A DNA stretch of 64,000 bases from Sinomonas cyclohexanicum (GCF_020886775.1 NZ_AP024525.1:3162001-3226000); one strand, 5' to 3'; positions 8,415 through 17,773 are shown, counted from the first letter of the stretch. Numbers and translations: made by a program. Notes: generated by a model from the letters alone, not told the origin.

Positions 8415-8443
8415 AGGCCCGGCCCTCCCGAGGGGCCGGGCCT
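8415..8443 (+). terminator. Hairpin terminator after the first PspC block
   Basis: An 11-bp stem AGGCCCGGCCC/GGGCCGGGCCT with a 7-nt loop, followed by TTCC, 38 nt after the stop of the short PspC gene. Confidence 0.7.
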
Positions 8444-8594
8444 TTCCGGTCCCTCGGCGGGCCGCGCCGGAACAAGGGGCCGCAGGGCCCAATGCCTCTA
8501 CAGGGCCCGGGCGGCAGATCCCACACTGAAGGCAGCGGCCCGGCCCCCGGGTTGGCTCTGCCGGGCGGCCGTGGTCCTTCGGGAAGGACGAGTC

Positions 8595-9959
8595 ATGAGC
8601 AACGGACAGACCCACGGCGCCCCTGCAGGCCCGGCAGGTCAGCCTTCTGGCCATACCGGCAGCGACTTCTTCACCTGGATACGCAGCTTCGGCACGACCC
8701 GGGGACCGGACCGGTGGGCTGGCGGCGTCGCATGCGGCCTCGCCCACCGCTGGGGCGTCGACCCGATCCTGGTCCGCGGCCTCTTCGTGGTCGCCTCGAT
8801 CTTCCTCGGCGTCGGCCTGCTGGTCTACGGTATCCTGTGGCTCCTCCTGCCGGAGCCGGACGGCCGCATTCACGTGGAGGAGGCCCTGCGCGGCCGGTGG
8901 ACGGCCGGCATGACGGGCGGCCTCGTGGCCTCGATCCTCGGCCTCGGCGGGGCGCGGACGGGCCTCGTCTTCGAGAGCGGCGCCAACGGTCCCCTGTGGG
9001 GTGCGATCTGGGCAGTCTTCTGGTTGGCCGTCGCAGCGCTCATCGTGGGCAGCATCGTGCGCTCCCGACAGCTCCACCGTGGGCGGGCCGGCGTCGCGGG
9101 CGTCCCGGGTGCCGGCCCGGCAACCGGCCAGGCGGCACCCGGCCCGGCGCCCGGCCAGCAGGCGCCCGGCGGCGCCTACGCGGCGTCGGCCGCCTCCGGG
9201 CCGCCCTCCGCGCCTCGCCCGGGGCAGGTGCCTTACCCAGAGGCGCCGGTCACGGGCGGATCGGTCGGAGACCCGTCGTTCGGTCGCGGCCCTGCAGGGA
9301 CGCCCTACGGCGCGTCTGCCTCAGCCCGTGAGTACCGCCGCGGTCCGGGCGGCCCCTTCACGACCGTCGTCGTGGGTGTCGCGGTGATTGTCGCGGGCAC
9401 GCTGCTGGCCTTCCAGCTCGCCGGGAAGGCGATCGTCGATCCTGCATCCGGCGCCATCTGGGCGGTCGCCGCCGCCGTCATCGGCCTCGGGATCATCGTG
9501 GCCGGCCTGCGCGGACGCTCGGCGGGAATCCTGTCATTCTTCGCCGTCGTGGCCCTCGCGGGCGCTGCGCTCACCCAGCCCGTCTACCAGCTGAGCCGCC
9601 CGCAAGGCTCGGTCGACATGTCACCGACGACGATCTCCGAGGCGCAGTCGGGCTACTCGATCACCGGCGCCTCGGGACAGCTGGACCTCCGGGGCCTCGA
9701 CTCTGCAGGGCCGCTGGCCTCCGAGGCGGTCGTCCCGGTGGAGAGCACCGTCAGCCAGGTGAAGATCACCGTCCCGAAGAACGTCCCGGTGCGCGTGGAC
9801 GCGGACGGCACCCTGAGCAACATCCACTTCGGATCGAAGTCGATCGCGGGCATCACCGCCAAGGACTCCGAGACGTACAACGCGGACCGTCCCGGCGCCA
9901 CGCTCGTGGTCAATGTCCACGCGACCCTCAGCAACATCGAGATCCAGCAGGAGCAGTGA
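8595..9959 (+). CDS. PspC-domain and toastrack membrane protein, copy 2
   Basis: 454 residues; ATG follows GGGAAGGACGAGTC. Same architecture as the protein at 6138-7682: short N-terminus, PspC domain (GPDRWAGGVACGLAHRWGVD), membrane helices, Ala/Pro/Gly-rich linker, further helices, and a C-terminal toastrack ending with VHATLSNIEIQQEQ. Core segments are near-identical (RWGVDPILVRGLF, YGILWLLLPEPDGRIH) while the linkers differ, so this is an older tandem duplication. It has its own intergenic region of about 215 bp and can be expressed separately. Confidence 0.87.
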   Translation: MSNGQTHGAPAGPAGQPSGHTGSDFFTWIRSFGTTRGPDRWAGGVACGLAHRWGVDPILVRGLFVVASIFLGVGLLVYGILWLLLPEPDGRIHVEEALRGRWTAGMTGGLVASILGLGGARTGLVFESGANGPLWGAIWAVFWLAVAALIVGSIVRSRQLHRGRAGVAGVPGAGPATGQAAPGPAPGQQAPGGAYAASAASGPPSAPRPGQVPYPEAPVTGGSVGDPSFGRGPAGTPYGASASAREYRRGPGGPFTTVVVGVAVIVAGTLLAFQLAGKAIVDPASGAIWAVAAAVIGLGIIVAGLRGRSAGILSFFAVVALAGAALTQPVYQLSRPQGSVDMSPTTISEAQSGYSITGASGQLDLRGLDSAGPLASEAVVPVESTVSQVKITVPKNVPVRVDADGTLSNIHFGSKSIAGITAKDSETYNADRPGATLVVNVHATLSNIEIQQEQ

Positions 9960-9960
9960 G

Positions 9961-10194
9961 ATGAGCACCAACGCCAGCCCCCAACGGCATGGAGGGGACG
10001 CCCCGAGCGTGGGCACGATCATCTGGGGCGGCGTCGTCATTGCCGTCGCCGCGCTGATCGCCGCCGGCCGGCTCGGATGGCTGTCCGTCGATCCGGGCCT
10101 CGTCGCCGTCGTCCTGCTCCTCGTCGCTGGAGTGGGGCTCGTGGTGGGAGGCACTCTCGCCGCCACCCGCGGGCGCCGCCGAGACGGGGCGTGA
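9961..10194 (+). CDS. Small two-helix membrane protein, copy 2
   Basis: 77 residues starting one base after the toastrack stop, exactly as in copy 1. Two membrane helices flank GRLGWLSVDPG, ending in a basic tail (RGRRRDGA). It lacks the Thr/Pro-rich tail of the first copy. The repeated pairing of this protein with a PspC/toastrack protein supports a functional complex. Confidence 0.75.
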   Translation: MSTNASPQRHGGDAPSVGTIIWGGVVIAVAALIAAGRLGWLSVDPGLVAVVLLLVAGVGLVVGGTLAATRGRRRDGA

Positions 10195-10367
10195 GCCGAC
10201 GCGCCCACCACGTGGGCCGGCCACGCGCCGTCGTGCACCGAGGTTCCTGTCATGTGGCGTACGCCACGCGGGCCGCGGCTAGAATGGGCGCGGGCTCAAC
10301 GGGGCGCCTCGTTCACTCAATGCGCGGCCCGCCCATCGCTGGCCTCGCCCGATGGGAAGGGCCCTGA

Positions 10368-11393
10368 ATGAAGATCGGCATCCTCACCTCCGGTGGCGAC
10401 TGCCCCGGCCTCAACGCCGTGATCCGCGGCGCGGTGCTCAAGGGCATCGCCGTGCACGGGCAGGAGTTCGTCGGGTACAAGGACGGCTGGCGCGGCGTCG
10501 TCGAGGGCGACATCATCGACCTCCCCCGCACCATGGTCCGCGGCATCGCCAAGCAGGGCGGCACGATCCTGGGCACCTCGCGCACCAACCCGTTCGAGCA
10601 CGGCGGCGGCCCGGAGGTCATCAAAGGCCACATGGACCGGCTCGGGATCGACGCCATCATCGCGATCGGCGGCGAGGGCACGCTCGCGGCGGCCCGCCGC
10701 CTCACCGACGCGGGCCTGAGGATCGTGGGGGTCCCCAAGACCGTGGACAACGACCTCGACGCCACGGACTACACGTTCGGCTTCGACACCGCCGTGGAGA
10801 TCGCCACCGAGGCCATCGACCGACTCCGCACCACCGGGGAGTCCCATCACCGCTGCATGATCGCCGAGGTCATGGGTCGGCACGTCGGCTGGATCGCGCT
10901 GCACTCCGGCATGGCCTCCGGCGCCCACGCCATCCTCATCCCCGAGCAGAAGGTCACCATGGACCAAGTTGCCCACTGGGTCCAGCTGGCCCACGACCGC
11001 GGCCGCGCGCCGCTGGTCGTCGTGGCCGAGGGATTCGTGCTCGAGGGCATGGCCGCGCCCCACTCCGAGCGCGGCCTCGACACCTTCGGCCGGCCCCGCC
11101 TCGGCGGCATCGCCGAGCAGCTCGCCCCCGAGATCGAGGCGCGCACCGGCATCGAGACCCGCGCCACCATCCTGGGCCACATCCAGCGCGGCGGCGTTCC
11201 CACCGCGTTCGACCGGGTGCTCGCCACCCGCCTCGGCATGGCCGCCATCGACTCCGTGGTCGAGGGCCGCTGGGGCACCATGGTCTCGCTGCACGGCACC
11301 GAGATCGCGCACGTAGGCTTCGAGGAGGCCCTCGGACGGCTCAAGACCGTCCCGCAGCACCGCTACGACGAGGCCGCCGTCCTCTTCGGGTGA
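10368..11393 (+). CDS. pfkA: 6-phosphofructokinase (ATP-type, actinobacterial group III)
   Basis: 341 residues. ATG follows GGGAAGGGCCCTGA. It phosphorylates fructose 6-phosphate, the committing step of glycolysis. Motifs: GILTSGGDCPGLNA at the start, GGEGTLAAA (the Gly after GGE matches ATP-using enzymes), PKTVDNDL (Lys as in PPi enzymes; Gly plus Lys is the pattern of actinobacterial ATP-PFKs), catalytic Asp in VDNDLDATD, and LGHIQRGG. Phosphoryl donor is inferred from these residues. A possible -10 (TAGAAT, 10280-10285) lies about 80 nt upstream. Confidence 0.95.
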   Translation: MKIGILTSGGDCPGLNAVIRGAVLKGIAVHGQEFVGYKDGWRGVVEGDIIDLPRTMVRGIAKQGGTILGTSRTNPFEHGGGPEVIKGHMDRLGIDAIIAIGGEGTLAAARRLTDAGLRIVGVPKTVDNDLDATDYTFGFDTAVEIATEAIDRLRTTGESHHRCMIAEVMGRHVGWIALHSGMASGAHAILIPEQKVTMDQVAHWVQLAHDRGRAPLVVVAEGFVLEGMAAPHSERGLDTFGRPRLGGIAEQLAPEIEARTGIETRATILGHIQRGGVPTAFDRVLATRLGMAAIDSVVEGRWGTMVSLHGTEIAHVGFEEALGRLKTVPQHRYDEAAVLFG

Positions 11394-11424
11394 GCGTGCT
11401 GATAGGCCGTCAGGTGAGGATCCG

Positions 11425-12135
11425 GTGAGCGTGTACGGGACGTTCCATGCCAGCAGCCGCGGGATTGTGCGGCTCGCCTGGGCGCGTCGGCTCGGGCTGC
11501 CGGACCTGAGCTTCGCGGACGACGGCGGCCGCCTCGTCGGGCGCCTCGACAGCGCGCGCGAGCTGGTCGCCGTCGTGCTGTTCGGCCAGCTCGCGGTGAC
11601 CGGGCCCCCCCAGCTCGTGGAGGCCGCCGCCGATCTTGGCCTGGACGAGGTCGTGGACGGCGGCGGGCTCCTGCGCCTCGCGGGACCGGGAGCGCATGGC
11701 CTGCGCACCGCCGTGCTCGGCTTCGCCGACGATCTGCCGATCGCCCAGCCCGACACCGAGCCCCAGGTCTCCCGCGGCGCGCCGGAGGCAATCGAGCTCG
11801 AGATGCGGTGCCCGCCCGACGACGTCTCCTCCGCCGGGCTGACAGAGCGCGAGCACCGGTTCACCCTCATGCTGCCGGACGGGCCCGCTGCGTGCGCCGC
11901 CTACTCCGTCCAGGAGGGCCTGCTGGCGGACCTGAGCGTGCTCGTGGCACCGGGGCTCCGCCAGAGGGGGCTCGGGCGGCTCGCGGCCTTGATCGCGGCG
12001 CACGAGGCGCTCGCGGACGGGCTGATCGTCCAGATCGCGGTCCCGCCCCACGCGACCGCCGGGCTCCGCCTCGCCGACTCCCTCGGCATCAAGGCGCAGG
12101 GGCATCTGGCCGCCATCCGGCTCCCCCGGCCCTGA
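11425..12135 (+). CDS. GNAT-fold acetyltransferase-like protein
   Basis: 236 residues from a GTG start 31 nt after pfkA. The C-terminal half reads as a GNAT domain: a beta strand (LSVLVAPGL), the acyl-CoA pyrophosphate loop RQRGLGRLA (about residue 180), then helix and strand. The N-terminal half is unlike a second GNAT motif and may bind substrate. Substrate unknown. It is convergent with the MFS gene (15 bp between ends). Confidence 0.6.
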   Translation: MSVYGTFHASSRGIVRLAWARRLGLPDLSFADDGGRLVGRLDSARELVAVVLFGQLAVTGPPQLVEAAADLGLDEVVDGGGLLRLAGPGAHGLRTAVLGFADDLPIAQPDTEPQVSRGAPEAIELEMRCPPDDVSSAGLTEREHRFTLMLPDGPAACAAYSVQEGLLADLSVLVAPGLRQRGLGRLAALIAAHEALADGLIVQIAVPPHATAGLRLADSLGIKAQGHLAAIRLPRP

Positions 12136-12150
12136 CGGCGCCGAGGGGGG

Positions 12151-13647
12151 TCAGCGGAGGGACTCGGGCACCTTGCCGGGCTCGGGGGCGGGGCGCTGGA
12201 GGTCTGCGGGCACCTTGACGAAGAACAGTGCGATCGCGAACCCGACTACCGTGAACGCGGCCGGAAGGAGCACCGACTGGGCCATCGCGGACGCGAAGCC
12301 CGCCTGCAGGAACTCCGGCAGGTGGCCCGAGGCCAGCTCTCCCGCGGGCGCGGCGTGGCCGCCTGCCGGGAGCTCCACGGCGAGCCGGGCCTCCATGAGG
12401 GCCGCGATCGCGGCGGAACCCAGGACGGCGCCGATCTGGCGCGTTGTGTTGTAGATGCCCGAGCCGGCTCCAGCCAGCTGCGGGGGCAGGCTGCGGGTCG
12501 CGAGGGTGGCGAGCGGGCCCCAGATGCCGGCGTTCGCGATGCCGATCACGGCGCTCGGAATGAGGAGCAGCCAGATCGGCATGTCCGGGGTCATGAGCAC
12601 GGCGTACAGGACGAGTCCGGCCGCGAACACGAGCATTCCGGCGATATTCATGATCTTCCCGTGCCCGCGGTCCACGAGCTTCCCGGCGACCGGCGCGAGC
12701 GCGCCCGAGAGGACAGCGAGCGGGATGCTCATGAGGGCGGACTGGGTCGGGGTCATCCCCCGCACGAGCTGGTAGTAGAAGATGGTCGGCAGGCCGAACG
12801 AGGTGACCACGAGGCCCACGGCCGAGATCCCGGCGTTCGCGAGCGAGAAGTTCCGGTCTCGGAACAGGCTCAGGGGGACGAGCGGTTCGGCACGGTTGAA
12901 CCGCTGCCACACGACGAACAGCACCATGACGACGATCCCCGTGATGATCAGGCTCCACACCGTGATCGGCCCGGTGATCGTGCCCCACGAGTAGGTCTGG
13001 CCCTCCTGGATGCCGAACACGAGGAGGAACATGCCGGCGGCGCTCAGCGCGACACCGAGCCAGTCGAACCGGTGCGAGTGCGTGGGCAGGGTCGGGACGA
13101 GCCGGGCCGCAAGGACGAACCCGATGATGCCGACCGGCACGTTGATGTAGAACACCCACTCCCAGCCGAAGCCATCCACGAGCAGGCCACCGAGGATCGG
13201 CCCGACGAGCATGGCCACGCCGGCCGTCGAGCCCCAGATGCTCATCGCCGCGCCCCGCCGCTCAGGCGGGAAGATTCGGGTGATCACCGCCATGGTCTGC
13301 GGGGTCATGAACGCGGCCCCGAGGCCCTGGACCACACGCGCCGCGATGAGGGAGGCGATGGTGCCGGAGAGGCCGCACCACAGCGACGAGAGCGTGAACA
13401 CCACGAGGCCGAACAGGTACATCCGCTTCGGGCCGAACCTGTCGCCGAGCCGTCCGGTGATGAGCAGCGGCACGGCATACGAGAGCAGGTAGGCGCTCGT
13501 GACCCAGATGACGGAGTTGATGTCTGCGCCGAGAGCCCGCATGATCGCGGGGTTGGCCACGGACACGATCGTCGTGTCGATCAGGATCATGAAGAAGCCG
13601 ATGACGAGCGCCCACAGCGCTGCCCACGGTCGCTGGATGTTTTCCAC
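12151..13647 (-). CDS. MFS drug transporter, DHA2 family (EmrB/QacA type, 14 helices)
   Basis: 498 residues from a GTG start. Fourteen predicted membrane helices. Motif C-like segment (GPILGGLLVD), motif A (GRLGDRFGPKRMY), and an early LIDTTIVSVANPAI typical of DHA2 proton-drug antiporters. It sits in the cytoplasmic membrane. Substrate cannot be told. No regulator adjoins it; the upstream 83 bp separate it from the ankyrin gene. Confidence 0.9.
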   Translation of the reverse strand: MENIQRPWAALWALVIGFFMILIDTTIVSVANPAIMRALGADINSVIWVTSAYLLSYAVPLLITGRLGDRFGPKRMYLFGLVVFTLSSLWCGLSGTIASLIAARVVQGLGAAFMTPQTMAVITRIFPPERRGAAMSIWGSTAGVAMLVGPILGGLLVDGFGWEWVFYINVPVGIIGFVLAARLVPTLPTHSHRFDWLGVALSAAGMFLLVFGIQEGQTYSWGTITGPITVWSLIITGIVVMVLFVVWQRFNRAEPLVPLSLFRDRNFSLANAGISAVGLVVTSFGLPTIFYYQLVRGMTPTQSALMSIPLAVLSGALAPVAGKLVDRGHGKIMNIAGMLVFAAGLVLYAVLMTPDMPIWLLLIPSAVIGIANAGIWGPLATLATRSLPPQLAGAGSGIYNTTRQIGAVLGSAAIAALMEARLAVELPAGGHAAPAGELASGHLPEFLQAGFASAMAQSVLLPAAFTVVGFAIALFFVKVPADLQRPAPEPGKVPESLR

Positions 13648-13730
13648 CGATCTAGAGTCTCACTTCCTGAGGACCGCGGCTGTCCGCAGGTGTTCGCCCG
13701 TGGCGAGAATCACCAGGTTTTGTTGCCGGA

Positions 13731-14132
13731 CTAGCCTGCCGTGCCGAACCTGTCCACGATCTCGGTCCGCCCGAACATGTGCGCGGCCTGGCGGGCCGTC
13801 GGAGACCCGGCGTCGGGATTGGCCCCGAGGTCGAGCAGCGCGTCCACGACGTCGTCGTGGCCCTTGAACACGGCACCGGCCAGCGGCGTCTGGCCGCGGT
13901 CGTTGGCCGCCTCGACGTCCGCTCCGTGCTGGCCGAGGAGCCGCACGGTCCCGGCGTGGCCGTGGTACGCGGCGAGCATCAGGAGCGTGTCGCCCGACTC
14001 GTTGGTGAGCGTCGCCGGGGCGCCTGCCTCGAGGTACGAGCGCAGGACGGGCTCATCGCCCACTCGCGCCGCATCGAAGAGCTTGCCCGCGAGCGCGATG
14101 ACATCGTCGGGAATTGCGGGATTCTCGTTCAT
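13731..14132 (-). CDS. Ankyrin-repeat protein
   Basis: 133 residues; ATG overlaps the ygfZ stop by 4 nt and follows AGGAGAAACGC, which is itself ygfZ coding. Three to four ankyrin repeats are readable: AGKLFDAARVGDEPVLRSYL, GDTLLMLAAYHGHAGTVRLL and GQTPLAGAVFKGHDDVVDAL, each about 33 residues. No signal peptide. A protein-binding role is likely; the partner is unknown. Coupling to ygfZ suggests joint expression. Confidence 0.85.
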   Translation of the reverse strand: MNENPAIPDDVIALAGKLFDAARVGDEPVLRSYLEAGAPATLTNESGDTLLMLAAYHGHAGTVRLLGQHGADVEAANDRGQTPLAGAVFKGHDDVVDALLDLGANPDAGSPTARQAAHMFGRTEIVDRFGTAG

Positions 14133-15265
14133 GCGTTTCTCCTGAGCAGTCCGGTGGGACGCCCGACGACCTGGCCGGCCTCGGGTGCAACGATGATTTC
14201 CTGTGCCGCCGCGTACTCCTCGCCCTCGGCCTCGCCGCGGACCACGAGGGCGGCGTCCGGGTCCACCGAGCGCTTGAGCACGGCGAGCGCGATGGGGCCC
14301 ATCTCGTAGTGGAGGGCCGCCGAGGTGACGCGTCCGAGCGGCTTGGCGCCATCCGCGCCGTCCCGCGCGACCACGGGGCTGCCCGGCGCGGGGAGGGTGT
14401 GGGCCGAGCCGTCGAGCTGCAGGAGCGTCAGACGGCGTGGCGGATGTCCGAGGTTGTGGACGCGCGCGATGGTCTCCTGCCCCTTGTAGCAGCCCTTGGA
14501 GAGGTGCACCGCGGTCCGCAGGAGATCGAGCTCGTGCGGGATGGTCCGCTCGTCCGTCTCGGCGCCCCATCGCGGGCGCCACGCGGCGATGCGCAGCGCC
14601 TCCGACGCCATGGTGCCTGCCAGCCCCACGCCGCTGCCCTCGAGGGCGGCCGCGGCCTCGGCGAGCCGGCCCCGCTCCACGACGTGCTCGAACCACGGCC
14701 GCTCGAGGCCGGGGTGGTGCGCGTCGTCGACGGCCGCATAGCTGTATCCCCCGGGCGCCACATGGGGCCAGGGGTCCTCCCAGACGACCGGTCGCCCGCC
14801 GGGGCCGAACGCGTCGAGCGCTGCGAGGCGGCGCGTGGAGGCGAGGACCCCCCACAGGCCGGATTCGTCGGCGATCTCGACCCGCAGCATGAACTTCATG
14901 GACGTCAGCCACGCCGCGAGCCCCTGGGCCTCGCTGGCCTCGACGAGCAGCCAGGCCTTCTCCCCGTCATCCGTGATGCGCGCGTCGAACTCGACCCGGC
15001 CCTGCAGGCTCAGCAGGAGCAGCTCGCTGGACTCCCCCGCGCCGAGGCCCGAGACCTGCTGCGACGAGAGGGTGGTGAGCCACGTGAGCCTGTCGGGCCC
15101 CGCGACGGTCACGACGCCGCGGTAGGAGAGGTCGACGGCGGCACGCCCCGCTGCGAGTTCGCGCTGCTCCCGCACGGGGTCGCCGTAGTGGGCGGCCACG
15201 CCCTCGTCGGGACCATGTGCGGCGACCGCGCCGCGGCGCGAGAGAAGGGGCGAAGCGAGTGTCAT
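14129..15265 (-). CDS. ygfZ: Folate-binding YgfZ/GcvT-like protein (iron-sulfur cluster repair)
   Basis: 378 residues. The GcvT-like fold carries the diagnostic YgfZ signature KGCYKGQE (about residue 278), whose Cys is needed for function, followed by ARVHNLGHPPRR. YgfZ uses tetrahydrofolate in maintaining a subset of Fe-S proteins. It is longer than E. coli YgfZ (326), as usual in actinobacteria. The divergent gap to the FABP-type gene is absent: that gene is upstream on the same strand, 48 bp away. Confidence 0.92.
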   Translation of the reverse strand: MTLASPLLSRRGAVAAHGPDEGVAAHYGDPVREQRELAAGRAAVDLSYRGVVTVAGPDRLTWLTTLSSQQVSGLGAGESSELLLLSLQGRVEFDARITDDGEKAWLLVEASEAQGLAAWLTSMKFMLRVEIADESGLWGVLASTRRLAALDAFGPGGRPVVWEDPWPHVAPGGYSYAAVDDAHHPGLERPWFEHVVERGRLAEAAAALEGSGVGLAGTMASEALRIAAWRPRWGAETDERTIPHELDLLRTAVHLSKGCYKGQETIARVHNLGHPPRRLTLLQLDGSAHTLPAPGSPVVARDGADGAKPLGRVTSAALHYEMGPIALAVLKRSVDPDAALVVRGEAEGEEYAAAQEIIVAPEAGQVVGRPTGLLRRNA

Positions 15266-15313
15266 GTCCGTTCCAACGCGCGGTGGGCCGATTTCACTCC
15301 CGACGGCGGCGCG

Positions 15314-15943
15314 TCACTCCGTGGGCGCTTGCCCGGATGCGGGTGCGCTGACCCGCTTGAGGATGGCCGAGGCATGGGGAGCAAGCGGCTCGCCGCCGGC
15401 CGCGACGTCCCAGCGCCAGAAGAGGTCGGAGTTGACGAGCCCGAAGATACGGGTCGCGGCCTTGTAGTCGCGTGCGTGGGCGCCCCGGAGCACCGCGTCC
15501 GTGCTCAGCTCGATCTGGGGGCCCTTGATCTGCCCGTAGTACAGCTCGGCGATGCTGCCCGGGTGGACGATCGTGACGGTGATGTCGAAGCCGTCCTGGC
15601 CGTTGCGCAGCGACTCGACCTCCTCGGCCGAGGTGAAGGCCGGGACGATGTCCGGCGGCGCGAGCCCGGGGCCGCCGTCGGCGTCCTGGAGCGGACGGTC
15701 GATCTGCCAGTAGCCGGACTCGGTCGAGAGCGGCCGGATGCGCTTCCCGTCCTCGTCCGCCAGCCAGCTCTCGGCGCTGTACTTCAGATACGGGAAGCCG
15801 TTGTTCGCGAAGACCACGTGCTGGACGAAGTGCGGGTCGTCGCCCTCCCCCGCCCCGAGACGGCCCCGCCCTTCCCACTCCCCGATGAGCCACGACAGCG
15901 GGACGAGCTCGGGGGTCAGGCCAGACGGGATCTCGATGGGCAC
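15314..15943 (-). CDS. FABP-family nitrobindin-like heme protein
   Basis: 209 residues from GTG after GGAG. The N-terminal GxWxGxG motif (GEWEGRG, 21-27), alternating beta strands and a C-terminal His in APHASAIL match bacterial nitrobindins, ten-stranded barrels that bind ferric heme through that His. A role in nitrogen-oxide or peroxynitrite chemistry is known for the family but not shown here. A 37-residue membrane peptide lies 44 bp upstream on the same strand. Confidence 0.85.
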   Translation of the reverse strand: MPIEIPSGLTPELVPLSWLIGEWEGRGRLGAGEGDDPHFVQHVVFANNGFPYLKYSAESWLADEDGKRIRPLSTESGYWQIDRPLQDADGGPGLAPPDIVPAFTSAEEVESLRNGQDGFDITVTIVHPGSIAELYYGQIKGPQIELSTDAVLRGAHARDYKAATRIFGLVNSDLFWRWDVAAGGEPLAPHASAILKRVSAPASGQAPTE

Positions 15944-15987
15944 GTGCGGCTCCTAGGCACGGGGGACGGTGCGGGGTCTGCCGAGGG

Positions 15988-16101
15988 TCAGCGCTGACCC
16001 TTGTACAGCTTCCAGATGACGAGGGCGGCGAACCATGCCATGGCGACGGACGTAACGGCAAGGAGGACGATGAAGAAGATCTCGAAGGCAGCAACGCTCA
16101 T
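15988..16101 (-). CDS. 37-residue single-helix membrane peptide
   Basis: A short ORF, ATG 16101 to TGA 15988. The translation begins MSVAAFEIFF, has one hydrophobic helix (about 5-31) and ends KLYKGQR. A TACGAT element (16114-16109) lies exactly 7 nt before the ATG with no ribosome site, which suggests a leaderless transcript. It is followed by the FABP-type gene. Function unknown. The clean helix with a basic end and the promoter spacing support a real gene. Confidence 0.6.
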   Translation of the reverse strand: MSVAAFEIFFIVLLAVTSVAMAWFAALVIWKLYKGQR

Positions 16102-16146
16102 ACGGCCCATCGTAGCGTGTGCCGCCCCGCTCGCTGACCATCCCGG

Positions 16147-16893
16147 TCACACCACGAGCATGCGGTCCAGAAGGTACGCGATGGTGCCCACGGCGAACGC
16201 CGGAGCGAGGCCGAGGGCCACGAAGCCTGCGGTCGCGACCTTGTCCCGCCTCGTGCTGTTGAGCGCGCGGAAGGCGGCGAGCACGGCGCCGATCACGACG
16301 CCGGCGAGAGTGGCCGGGAGCACCGCGACGTCGGCGAGGACGAGGCCGGCGAGCGGCGCCGCGAGCCCCGCGAACACGATGGTCAGGGGCGCGATGATCG
16401 TATCGGGCCAGCGGATCATGCCGAGGAGCAGCGCCACGACGGTGCTGATCGCGGCGACGAGGAGCATCGAACCGGCTCCGGTGAGGCGCGCCGTCGCGAT
16501 CCATCCGGCACCGAGGCAGCACAGGAGGACGCCTGCGCTCGCGCCGAACGCGGACTCGAGGCGGTGGCTCTGCCCTGTGCCGCGGATGAGCTGGACCACC
16601 ACGACCGCCATGACGCCCACGGCGATCGCGAGCGGGGTCCACGCGAGGTACTCGGGCCCGCGGACGAACGCGGCCGACGCGACCGAAGCGATCCCCGCGA
16701 GCGAGATCACGGCGCCGTTCGTCTTCTTCGCGGGGATGCCGAGGAAGTGCGGCCAGCCGAGCCCGACGGCGATGGCCACGACGGCGGCGCCGACAGACTG
16801 CGCGATCGGGCCACCGAGACTGGAGCCGACGGCGACCGCGATCCCCACGATGGCCACCGCCCCGCCGGCCACTGAGCGGGTCCCGGCCTTCAC
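16147..16893 (-). CDS. Polytopic membrane protein of unknown function
   Basis: 248 residues from a GTG start with GAGGGGG upstream. About eight hydrophobic helices rich in Ala, Gly and Val alternate with short loops; no charged transport motif, metal site or enzyme motif is visible. A permease or scaffold is possible. It is divergent from glnR with 184 bp between. Confidence 0.7.
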   Translation of the reverse strand: MKAGTRSVAGGAVAIVGIAVAVGSSLGGPIAQSVGAAVVAIAVGLGWPHFLGIPAKKTNGAVISLAGIASVASAAFVRGPEYLAWTPLAIAVGVMAVVVVQLIRGTGQSHRLESAFGASAGVLLCCLGAGWIATARLTGAGSMLLVAAISTVVALLLGMIRWPDTIIAPLTIVFAGLAAPLAGLVLADVAVLPATLAGVVIGAVLAAFRALNSTRRDKVATAGFVALGLAPAFAVGTIAYLLDRMLVV

Positions 16894-17013
16894 CGCGTGA
16901 TCCCCCTCTGGACGCCGTGCGCCGTACCCAGATCAGTGTTAGTCACCCTGCCATCCTGCCTCACTCGACCCGCCAATGTGACGCGCGCCCCGGACTGCGG
17001 GCCAGACTCGTTC

Positions 17014-17019
17014 TATAAT
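17014..17019 (+). promoter_or_regulatory. Probable -10 element of glnR
   Basis: A perfect TATAAT, 58 nt before the glnR ATG, in an otherwise GC-rich stretch. No good -35 hexamer is seen at 16-18 bp, so the promoter may need an activator. Confidence 0.5.
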
Positions 17020-17077
17020 CGACCGTCAAAGGCACCCCCTGCCCGACGCCGTGCAGACAGATCCTGACGGAGGAACC

Positions 17078-17773
17078 ATGTCGCACATCCTGCTCCTGAC
17101 GAACGCCACCGGCTCGTCGGTTGACATCCTCCCCGCGCTCGAGCTCCTCAACCATCGCATCCACGTCCTGCCCGCCGAACCCACGGCGCTACTGGACGCC
17201 GACCCCTCGGACGTGATCTTCGTGGACGCGCGCAAGGACCTCGTCGGCTCGCGCTCGCTCACGCAGCTCCTGCGGGCCACCGGGCTCAGCGCCCCGCTCA
17301 TCCTCATCCTCACCGAGGGCGGCATGGCCGCCGTGTCCTCGGCATGGAGCGTCGACGACATCGTCCTCGACTCCGCAGGGCCCGCAGAAGTCGAGGCCAG
17401 GATCCGCCTCGCGGTGTCCCGCGCGGCCACCGCGGAGGAGCCGGAGACGGAGATCCGCGCGGCCGGCGTCGTGATCGACGAGTCGAGCTACACGGCCAAG
17501 GTCAACGGCGAGGCGCTCAACCTGACCTTCAAGGAGTTCGAGCTCCTCAAGTACCTCGCGCAGCACCCGGGCCGCGTCTTCACCCGCCAGCAGCTGCTCA
17601 CCGAGGTGTGGGGCTACGACTACTACGGCGGCACCCGCACCGTGGACGTCCACGTGCGGCGCCTGCGGGCCAAGCTCGGAACCGACCACGAGGGGCTCAT
17701 CGGGACCGTCCGGAACGTGGGCTACCGGCTCACCCTGACCAGGGTCGCGGAGGACGAGCTCAGCGACGCCTGA
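17078..17773 (+). CDS. glnR: GlnR-type orphan winged-helix response regulator
   Basis: 231 residues; ATG follows GGAGG. The receiver-like half starts [20 protein letters not shown], the GlnR pattern, and lacks the normal acidic pocket, so it is probably not switched by phosphorylation. The C-terminal OmpR-type DNA-binding domain (about 130-225) has [20 protein letters not shown] and [18 protein letters not shown]. GlnR controls nitrogen assimilation genes in actinobacteria. No kinase adjoins it. The downstream order mshD-ppk1-mutT1 resembles that of other actinobacteria. Confidence 0.88.
   Translation: MSHILLLTNATGSSVDILPALELLNHRIHVLPAEPTALLDADPSDVIFVDARKDLVGSRSLTQLLRATGLSAPLILILTEGGMAAVSSAWSVDDIVLDSAGPAEVEARIRLAVSRAATAEEPETEIRAAGVVIDESSYTAKVNGEALNLTFKEFELLKYLAQHPGRVFTRQQLLTEVWGYDYYGGTRTVDVHVRRLRAKLGTDHEGLIGTVRNVGYRLTLTRVAEDELSDA

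Noticed and set aside
10227-10262. Hairpin or regulatory site upstream of pfkA
   Set aside because: Short inverted matches around GTGGCGTACGCCAC exist, but no long stem or known motif; only a possible -10 further downstream is worth noting.
13651-13675. Possible further 14-bp array unit near CTAGAGTCTCACTTCCTGAGG
   Set aside because: It resembles one unit with an extra base, but there is no second unit in phase, so it is not counted with the three arrays.
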